The translations under genes and the position numbers were made by a program. Below, in pieces: positions 54,466 to 61,179 of a stretch of 64,000 bases of DNA. The stretch spans positions 1,860,001-1,924,000 of the forward strand of contig NZ_CP085636.1 of assembly GCF_027571385.1 (NCBI RefSeq), written 5' to 3'. The number at the start of each line of letters is the position of its first letter. Position 1 is the stretch's first letter. This DNA comes from Shewanella sp. MTB7 (GTDB lineage: Bacteria > Pseudomonadota > Gammaproteobacteria > Enterobacterales > Shewanellaceae). The notes beneath the pieces were generated by a model that saw only the letters and a program-made list of their open reading frames with translations, was not told the DNA's origin and ran no database searches.

Positions 54466-55974
54466 CTAGTATTTCGTGCCGTCAAGTGACTGGGCTTGAT
54501 TGATGATATGGAAGATAACGTTCTGCTCGATAACCCCTTGCACAAGATGTGACCCCGGACCTGTGGCATGTAAGCTAATATCTTCACCTGCGTGAGTTTC
54601 GCTGCCCATTGGCACTAAGGCTTGTTGCATAAAGTTTTTATTCAGAGTATCGACAGAGCTGAGATCGTCGCGCTGTCCAATCACAGCCCCGGGGCCATTG
54701 GTGTAGCCTAATGTGGTGTAAGGTTTACCATCATCAGCAGTGGCAACATTGCCATCGACATTGTGCACCAAGCCTAAGATAGGGTTACCACGTTTAGGGT
54801 AGCCAGCGATGGTGAAAACATGGCTGTGATCTGCAGTGACCATGATTAAGGTGTCATCAGGATTTGTGTTATCAACCGCAGCCTGAACTGCATTTGATAG
54901 CTCAACCGTGTCCATTAAGGCACGATAAGCATTGCCCGCATGGTGGGCATGATCGATTCGACCCGACTCAACAATCAGGAGATAACCTTGGTCGTTCTTT
55001 TTTAAGATATCGATAGACTTAGTGGTCATCTCAGTTAATGAGGGCTCACCTGCTGCATCATCCAATCTGTCAGCTTCGTACTCCATATGAGAGGAGTTAA
55101 ATAGACCGAGTAAATGATCCGTTGAGGCTGTGTCGATGGCATCAAAGCCAGCTTTATCCCACACGTAGGTGGCATTACTGTTGTTTTCAGTCCAGCTCTT
55201 TGTCAGATCGATACCATCGCTTCGTCTGCCCTTTTTGTCTTCACCATCTGTGACTGTGTCGGGAATAAAGTTACGGCGTCCACCACCTAGTGCGACAGAA
55301 AGTGCATTGGCTTCATCGCGCATCACCAGTTGATAGGCGATATCTTTACACTCATTAGCAACAGCTTCAGTTGGCAGGTTGCTGTTAGCTTCCCAGTTAC
55401 GCTCAGGTGTATTTGAGTAGGTAGCGGCAGGCGTTGCATGGGTAATACGTGCGGTGCTGACAACTCCGGTAGAGAGGCCTTTAGCATTGGCTAGATCGAT
55501 TAAGGTAATCAGTTCATTGCCTTTAGATGACAAACAGTTTGCACGTAGGCTAGTGTCGGAGACTGATAAGACGCCTGCTTTAGATTTAACACCAGTAGCA
55601 ATGGCCGTCATGGTGCCTGCTGAGTCTGGGGTTTGTTGATTGGTGTTGTAAGTCTTTACTAACGCTGTATTGGGGAACAGCTCAAAGCTTAGAAAGTTCT
55701 CTTCTCCGCCCATGTTGCCTTGCTTCTGCTGCCCTTGAAAGATACGTGCAGCTGTTAAGGTTGAGATCCCCATACCATCACCCACAAAAAGAATGACATT
55801 TTTTGCCTTATCTTTGTTCTCTTGTTGTGTTTTTTTGACAAGATTAAGGGCACTGGATATAAACCATTCGCTGTCTGTTTGATTCGAGGGCAGTACGGCA
55901 GCATTGGCTGCCATCGTTACAGTTATAGTCACTAAGCTGCATGAAACCAGCGCAGCTATATTTTTCATATTCAT
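54466..55974 (-). CDS. phoA: Alkaline phosphatase, PhoA type, exported
   Basis: The 502-residue paralogue has an ordinary signal peptide (cleavage near AANA|AV) instead of a lipobox. It keeps the full metal and catalytic set: FVGDGMG, nucleophile Ser118 in TPDSAGTMTA, HATPAATYSNTPER, GRIDHAHHAGN, TADHSHVF, ETHAGEDI. The exact start is uncertain among clustered in-frame GTG/ATG codons between 55968 and 55986. Four PhoB half-sites lie 76 bp upstream. The two enzymes differ mainly in how they are anchored. Confidence 0.93.
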   Translation of the reverse strand: MNMKNIAALVSCSLVTITVTMAANAAVLPSNQTDSEWFISSALNLVKKTQQENKDKAKNVILFVGDGMGISTLTAARIFQGQQKQGNMGGEENFLSFELFPNTALVKTYNTNQQTPDSAGTMTAIATGVKSKAGVLSVSDTSLRANCLSSKGNELITLIDLANAKGLSTGVVSTARITHATPAATYSNTPERNWEANSNLPTEAVANECKDIAYQLVMRDEANALSVALGGGRRNFIPDTVTDGEDKKGRRSDGIDLTKSWTENNSNATYVWDKAGFDAIDTASTDHLLGLFNSSHMEYEADRLDDAAGEPSLTEMTTKSIDILKKNDQGYLLIVESGRIDHAHHAGNAYRALMDTVELSNAVQAAVDNTNPDDTLIMVTADHSHVFTIAGYPKRGNPILGLVHNVDGNVATADDGKPYTTLGYTNGPGAVIGQRDDLSSVDTLNKNFMQQALVPMGSETHAGEDISLHATGPGSHLVQGVIEQNVIFHIINQAQSLDGTKY

Positions 55975-56341
55975 CACTATCATCACCCTTATATTATTGA
56001 GGTCTGTTTTTGAGCCCAGTTAGTTAACGTGACGATAATCGGATATATATATGACGATGAGAGGACAAAGTGATGGCAGTTTTGTGACATAGAATATTAC
56101 GCATTTAAGTGAAGCATTCATGTAGGCATGAAGTTGATTAGCATCATCATGGTATCTACTCATTAATATGACTCGCCCTCAATATTGAAATGAACTGACG
56201 ATTAGAAGTTCTAACCTTAGCTGTGTATCAAAACCTGCGATAATATAAGGAGTGAATAAAATAAGTATAATATGCTAAAATCGCTGCGATTTTAATTTTA
56301 GCCTTAACGTTAACCTCTCCTAAATAAATTTAATTACTTCT
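55975..56341. other. Divergent regulatory region between phosphatase and BCCT genes
   Basis: 367 bp without a gene. It holds the PhoB half-site array at 56051-56090. Nothing clear was found near the BCCT start. Confidence 0.6.
56051..56090 (-). promoter_or_regulatory. Tandem Pho box (PhoB binding sites) upstream of the alkaline phosphatases
   Basis: On the minus strand four 7-bp half-sites, ATGTCAC, CTGCCAT, TTGTCCT and TCGTCAT, repeat every 11 bp with 4-bp spacers (AAAA, CACT, CTCA). The first pair with its AAAA spacer fits the Pho box consensus CTGTCAT-AAAA-CTGTCAT at 15 of 18 positions. An AT-rich -10 like region follows before the phosphatase start. Confidence 0.8.
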
Positions 56342-57883
56342 ATGAGAAAACCGTTTGTTCGTCCCAACGATTTATCGAATAAATTTAAGCTAAGAAATTT
56401 AAAGATTGTCTTGCTTAACCCTGCCCACCTTAGTAAAGAAGCGATTGGTTTTATCTCATGCCTGCTTTTGGCATCAATTTTTCTACTGTTTCCTGAAACT
56501 GCAGTGACCTTAGCGGCCAGCATCTCTGATCACGCAATCAAGGAGTTTGGTTTAGGGTTTATTGTGTTCCCCTCGCTGTTGGTGATTTTGTCACTTATTA
56601 TCGCCTGCACCCCATTTGGTAAGGTGAGGTTAGGGGGCAAAGATGAAAAACCAGAGTTTGGTTTTCTCAGCTGGACGGCGATGTTGTTTGCTGCGGGTAT
56701 GGGCTCAGGTCTTATTTTCTGGGGAGTGGCCGAACCTATCGTTCATTTTGCACATCCGCCAGCATTTGTGGCTGATACTTCATTGGTTTCAAATGTCGAA
56801 AATGCCAAAGATACAGCCTTGGCGCTGACTTATTTCCATTGGGGAGTGCATGCGTGGGCTGTCTACGCAATTTCAGGTCTAGTGATGGCCTGGTTTGCTT
56901 TTAATCGCTCAAGGAGCATGACTATTTCGGCGAGTTTTACCGATAAAGCCAAGGGGGGCAAATTTCAAGTGTTTGACTTTCTGGCTGTCATCGCCGTGAT
57001 CTTTGGTGTTGCCGGAACCTTAGCCAATACCATCGCTTTGGTGCAAAGTGGTCTACAGCACTTAGTGCCTTGGGACATAGCTGGTTTGATATTTCGTTTA
57101 GTCCTGCTATTTGCGATTGCTTTGGCCTTTACTGTCTCTTCGACATTAGGGCTAGAGAAGGGCATTAAACAGATGAGTATTTTTAACTTACTGTTTGTCA
57201 TTGCTATGCTCGTAGTCATCATTAGCTTGGTGGATCCTTTTGAGCTGGTGAGTACAGTGATCACCTCAACGGCCAGCTATTTAAGTTTACTCCCTTATCT
57301 GTCATTTTCTATCGACCCCGAGTCTCGCTCTTGGAGTGAGGACTGGAGTATTATTTACTTTGTTTGGTGGATAGCATGGGCACCTTTTGTGGGGCCATTT
57401 ATTGCAAGGATTAGTAAAGGCCGCAGTGTGCGTCAATATTTACTTTGCACCATATTTGTCCCAACGATTACTACCATTATCTGGTTTAGCGCGTTCGGTG
57501 GCAGTGTGTTTGAGATGAGTATTCTGAATGATGTGATTGCAGCCACCAATAAAGATGTCACCTATGGTCTGTTTACCTTCTTTGAACATCTACCCTACGG
57601 CAACATATTGGCTTTGTGTGCGATTCTATTGTTGGTGACCTTTGTTATCACCAGTGCAGATTCTGCAATATTCGTCAGTGGTATGCTGACAAACAGTAAC
57701 AAATTGCGCTCTAAATTGATGTGGAGCTTAACGTTAGTGGCGATCACTACAGCGTTAATATTGAAAAACGATATCAACCTCAATAAACAGATAGCCATAT
57801 TAGGTGCTGTGCCATTTACGCTCATTTTACTGGCACAGACCTGTATTTTAATTAGAGAGGTGATAACCCATAAAAGGTACTGA
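56342..57883 (+). CDS. BCCT-family betaine/carnitine/choline transporter
   Basis: The 513-residue protein has about twelve membrane helices with BCCT features: AAGMGSGLIFWGVAEPI (Gly-rich helix), FHWGVHAWAVYA, and the signature YFVWWIAWAPFVGPFIARISKGRSVRQYL. It imports quaternary ammonium solutes such as glycine betaine or choline; the exact substrate and the coupling ion cannot be fixed from sequence. The Shine-Dalgarno region is weak. It is divergent from the alkaline phosphatases and converges with the PhnD-like gene. Confidence 0.92.
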   Translation: MRKPFVRPNDLSNKFKLRNLKIVLLNPAHLSKEAIGFISCLLLASIFLLFPETAVTLAASISDHAIKEFGLGFIVFPSLLVILSLIIACTPFGKVRLGGKDEKPEFGFLSWTAMLFAAGMGSGLIFWGVAEPIVHFAHPPAFVADTSLVSNVENAKDTALALTYFHWGVHAWAVYAISGLVMAWFAFNRSRSMTISASFTDKAKGGKFQVFDFLAVIAVIFGVAGTLANTIALVQSGLQHLVPWDIAGLIFRLVLLFAIALAFTVSSTLGLEKGIKQMSIFNLLFVIAMLVVIISLVDPFELVSTVITSTASYLSLLPYLSFSIDPESRSWSEDWSIIYFVWWIAWAPFVGPFIARISKGRSVRQYLLCTIFVPTITTIIWFSAFGGSVFEMSILNDVIAATNKDVTYGLFTFFEHLPYGNILALCAILLLVTFVITSADSAIFVSGMLTNSNKLRSKLMWSLTLVAITTALILKNDINLNKQIAILGAVPFTLILLAQTCILIREVITHKRY

Positions 57884-57927
57884 TGAGTCAGGTATAACAG
57901 ATTAAGCAGACTGTTTGGCGTGATACC

Positions 57928-58731
57928 TTACTGTTTCCAGCTTACTCGCTGGGCTTGTTGAGCCATATGGCGAATAGAGTCGTAGTCACTGTCTTCATTT
58001 TTAGTGAAGTGAGATATCAGCACTGAGTCTAATATCTTACGACCTAATGGGTCTTGGTCCATGGTTAACATGGCCTGTCTCAGTGCTTGACGGATTGTTT
58101 GTGGAACTTGCTTTGAGATGATGAATGGTGGAAAGCCACTTGGTCCTAAGGTATCGATGATTCGAATCTTGGACTTTAACAAGGGATCTCTGGCTAGCTC
58201 TAATTCTAAAACCCAACTGTCGATGGCCGAAGCATCCACTAGACCATTAAGTAGCATCATAAGTGATTGCTGATGAGCACCAGATTCAATAATCTTACCC
58301 AAGTAGCTGCTATCCATTCCTTGTGCAGCCAGATGGCTTCTCATCAAATAGCTGCCTGAATGCGAGTTTGGCTCATTGTACGCCCAACTAGCGCCTTGAA
58401 GGTCAGCAAAGGTTTGTATGTGGCTGTTAATGGGAACCACAATGTCTGAATAATATACGGCCTGGTTTCGGTAACGGCTGGCTTTAAGTACGGGAGTGGC
58501 CAGTAGTTCAATATCACTATCGGGTTTATCAGCTTTCCAGGCGTAAGGCAGGCCGCAGATCCAGCAGATCTCTATCTCACCATTATCGAATCTTTGCTCT
58601 CTTTCTTGCCAACTGAGACCTAGGATGGGCTCTATAGAAAGCTGTAACTTAACCGATAGGTACTCGGTTAACGTGTTAACAAAAGGATCGGCGTTGCCCG
58701 CCATGCATGAGGTTAATTTTAACGTGTTCAT
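57928..58731 (-). CDS. PhnD-like phosphate/phosphonate-binding family protein lacking a signal peptide
   Basis: The 267-residue protein fits the PhnD-type periplasmic binding fold: VNTLTEYLSVKL near the N-terminus, ICWICGLPYAW, ADLQGASWAYNEPNSHSGSYLMRSHLA, ESGAHQQSLMMLLNGLVDASAIDSWVLE, GPSGFPPFIISK. The N-terminus MNTLKLTSCMAGNAD is not an export signal, and no ABC transporter genes are adjacent. Relatives of this kind also occur as sensor domains or stand-alone proteins. It follows a small lipoprotein gene by 4 nt. Confidence 0.8.
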   Translation of the reverse strand: MNTLKLTSCMAGNADPFVNTLTEYLSVKLQLSIEPILGLSWQEREQRFDNGEIEICWICGLPYAWKADKPDSDIELLATPVLKASRYRNQAVYYSDIVVPINSHIQTFADLQGASWAYNEPNSHSGSYLMRSHLAAQGMDSSYLGKIIESGAHQQSLMMLLNGLVDASAIDSWVLELELARDPLLKSKIRIIDTLGPSGFPPFIISKQVPQTIRQALRQAMLTMDQDPLGRKILDSVLISHFTKNEDSDYDSIRHMAQQAQRVSWKQ

Positions 58732-58735
58732 TAGC

Positions 58736-58954
58736 TTAATCTTTTGTGCTTAGATCGTCATTTATAGATTTAACCGCGTCACGAGAGGCGTGACCGATAG
58801 CCTTAGTGACATCTCGGGTGGCGTGACCAATTTCGGTGGTGACTTCCTTGGTGCTTTGACCTATGGCTTTGCCAGTCTCTGTTAATTCAGCACAAGCAGA
58901 TAGGTTAAAGATAACAGCAAATGTGAATATCAGATTCAATGTTTTTGTCATCAT
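58736..58954 (-). CDS. Small lipoprotein with 11-residue repeats
   Basis: The 72-residue protein has a lipoprotein signal (lipobox LSAC, Cys21) and three successive 11-residue repeats at 32-42, 43-53 and 54-64 (GQSTKEVTTEI, GHATRDVTKAI, GHASRDAVKSI). Such repeats form amphipathic helices. I cannot name a family. Its stop is 4 nt before the PhnD-like gene, so the two are an operon. No strong ribosome site is visible at either in-frame ATG (58954, 58951). Confidence 0.75.
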   Translation of the reverse strand: MMTKTLNLIFTFAVIFNLSACAELTETGKAIGQSTKEVTTEIGHATRDVTKAIGHASRDAVKSINDDLSTKD

Positions 58955-59130
58955 TTTTATTTCAGTGGGGAGTTAGTGGTGTAGATATTATACCAATCTT
59001 ACTTTATCTGTGAGTAAAAATAGGGTGAAATGGTTTGCTATATTTTAATAGGGAAAGAGGTAAACCGCCTCTGCGTAGAGACGGTATTATAACTTTAAGA
59101 AATAAATGAATGCAGTTATAGAAATCAAGG

Positions 59131-59493
59131 TTAAACGTCAGCTATTTTATTACCATAATCCTCAATAAGATACTGCATTATCTCTTGGACAGAGGTGTCT
59201 TTAGTTTCATCGCCCATATAAATCTTAAACGTCACTATGGCGTGACCATCGCCTTTGAGTCGACTGGTTTGCATTGAGAAATAGGCACTTTCAGTGTCGG
59301 CTTCACGGACAACAAAACCATCTACTTCTAAAACTCGGTGGCCAGAACGATCATGCCATTTAGTCAGTCTATTTAAACCTATCTCACATGATTGATTGAA
59401 TTCAACATGGTTTTGCCACGTTGTAGGGTGAGCGGGATCCTTTATGTGCGGGCATCGAACTGTATAGTTGTAAACATGAGAAATTGCTGTCAT
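59131..59493 (-). CDS. Conserved-looking cytosolic protein, function unknown
   Basis: The 120-residue protein has no signal peptide or membrane helix. It carries histidines and cysteines (VRCPHIKDPAHPTTW, NQSCEIG, KWHDRSGHRVLEVDGF) in the first half and a regular beta-strand pattern (HAIVTFKIYMGDE), ending in a helix. I do not recognise the family. It stands alone between two non-coding stretches, and composition is like its neighbours. Confidence 0.65.
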   Translation of the reverse strand: MTAISHVYNYTVRCPHIKDPAHPTTWQNHVEFNQSCEIGLNRLTKWHDRSGHRVLEVDGFVVREADTESAYFSMQTSRLKGDGHAIVTFKIYMGDETKDTSVQEIMQYLIEDYGNKIADV

Positions 59494-59885
59494 ATGCTAC
59501 CTACCTTTATGTGCGGATACTAATGCCATCATAGGCATTGCTTTTATGTTCGGTCAACTCTTAATTCGTCTTTACTTATTTCGAATATAGCTTGTTAAGA
59601 CGTGTCCTCTATAAGCTGGTCTACTTCTTTTTTAACATGAGTTAATTGACGATATCCATGTGCTAGATCTCATTTTAGGTGATTGCTTTCTGCTTGGTTA
59701 ATAAAGCGACAACTAATAAAAGGTTTTACGTTAATTATGCCCGATATTAAGGCGGTTGATGGCTTTTAACTGGTGCAATCTGTTGTTTTTGTGAAATAAA
59801 TTTGTAAAGCAGTGTTAAAGGTATTGTTATCTTAGTATAATTTTCTAGGTTAATTATACGTTTACTCAATCTACCGGAGGCCTAA
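59494..59885. other. Intergenic region upstream of the RND efflux operon
   Basis: 392 bp without a convincing gene. A TATAAT at 59836-59841 could be a -10 element for the efflux operon, but the matching -35 is poor. No operator was recognised. Confidence 0.45.
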
Positions 59886-61049
59886 ATGGTTGCTCGAACC
59901 GTTTCAACATTAAAGTGGTGCTTATTTCTCGTTTTGGGATTGCAGTTAACGGCCTGCGGTGAAGTGTCTGCACCGAAGCAAGCTATGTTACCGAGTGTGA
60001 TTGTCAATACCGCTAAAACTGAAGAGATCCAATCTAAGACAGAGATAGTGGGTCGTACTCATGCGTCTGAAGATGTGATCATAAAATCTCAAATACAGGG
60101 ACAGTTATTAAAGCGTGCTTTTGTTGAAGGTGATGATATCAACAAAGGTGATTTATTATTTGAAATAGATCCAGCCACTTATGCCGCTGAACTTGCTCAA
60201 CATAAGGCAGTATTAAAACAAGCCTTCGCCTCACGTGACGTGGCAGTGATGAATTGGGAGCGAGGTCGTCGATTGTTGCCTGATGGCATGATAAGTGCGC
60301 AAGATATGGATGAGTTGACCACACGTAAATTGACCACTGCTGCAGGTGTTGTTCAGGCTGAGGCCGCAGTTCAAGGGGCTGAGTTGCAACTCAGTTATAC
60401 CAGCATATATGCCCCAATCTCGGGTCGTATAAGCAATGCTAAAGTGAGTACCGGAGACATCATCAGCTCTAACTCTGAGATGGCAAGTTTAGTCCAACTC
60501 CAACCTATGTGGGTCAATTTTCAAGTTGCTGAGAAAGCGCTGATCAATGCCCGTGAGAATTTTGCAAAAGCAGCACAGAAAGAGATTGAAATTTCAGATA
60601 TCGTCATTAGCTTGCGTCTTCCTAACGGCAGCCTTTTTTCTGAAACAGGCTATGTGGACTTTGTCAGTAACCGAGTCGATGCAGCGACAGGCACCTTGCC
60701 TATTCGTGCAACATTTAAAAATGAAGGCAAGCTGATGCTGCCAGGCATGTTTGTGACCCTAATCATTGAATCACCTGTCAAAGAAAATGCACTGCTTATC
60801 CCCCAGTCTGCTGTTCAGGAAGATCAACAGGGCCGTTTTGTGATGGTGTTAAATGATAAAGATGAAGTTGAAAAACGTATCGTTGAGTTAGGTGAGCGAT
60901 TTGGTATTGATTGGCGCGTATTAAGTGGTCTTAAAGACGGTGAACGAATCGTGGTTGATGGGTTACAGAAAATTCGTCCAGGCATTCAGGTGAAGGCGGT
61001 TGAGCAAGAGATCATCCCTTTTAAAGAGTCTGCATCGGCTCCTCAATAG
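59886..61049 (+). CDS. RND efflux periplasmic adaptor (membrane fusion protein), lipoprotein
   Basis: The 387-residue protein has a lipoprotein signal (lipobox LTAC, Cys24), a barrel/lipoyl segment (IIKSQIQGQLLKRAFVEGDDI, KGDLLFEIDPATYAAEL), a helical hairpin (about 95-150), LSYTSIYAPISGRI, and a C-terminal membrane-proximal part (LLIPQSAVQEDQQGRFVMVL). It is an AcrA/MexA-type adaptor. CCGGAGG precedes the ATG by 5-6 nt. The RND pump gene follows; no outer membrane channel gene is visible in the window. Confidence 0.94.
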   Translation: MVARTVSTLKWCLFLVLGLQLTACGEVSAPKQAMLPSVIVNTAKTEEIQSKTEIVGRTHASEDVIIKSQIQGQLLKRAFVEGDDINKGDLLFEIDPATYAAELAQHKAVLKQAFASRDVAVMNWERGRRLLPDGMISAQDMDELTTRKLTTAAGVVQAEAAVQGAELQLSYTSIYAPISGRISNAKVSTGDIISSNSEMASLVQLQPMWVNFQVAEKALINARENFAKAAQKEIEISDIVISLRLPNGSLFSETGYVDFVSNRVDAATGTLPIRATFKNEGKLMLPGMFVTLIIESPVKENALLIPQSAVQEDQQGRFVMVLNDKDEVEKRIVELGERFGIDWRVLSGLKDGERIVVDGLQKIRPGIQVKAVEQEIIPFKESASAPQ

Positions 61050-61072
61050 TCATCTATCAAGATAAGGTTACA

Positions 61073-61179
61073 TCATGATTAGTGAATTTTTTATTGGCTC
61101 GGACTTAAGTTTGTCATTGTTTAGAGCTGCATTGGGATTAAAGGTGACAGGGGAATGTCATGATTAGTGAATTTTTTAT
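61073..61179 (+). repeat. 22-bp direct repeat spanning the RND pump start
   Basis: Positions 61073-61094 and 61158-61179 are identical; both contain ATGATTAGTGAATTTTTTAT. The upstream copy opens a 30-codon frame (61075-61167) that begins with the same six residues, MISEFF, and whose stop overlaps the first codons of the pump gene in another frame. Confidence 0.85.
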
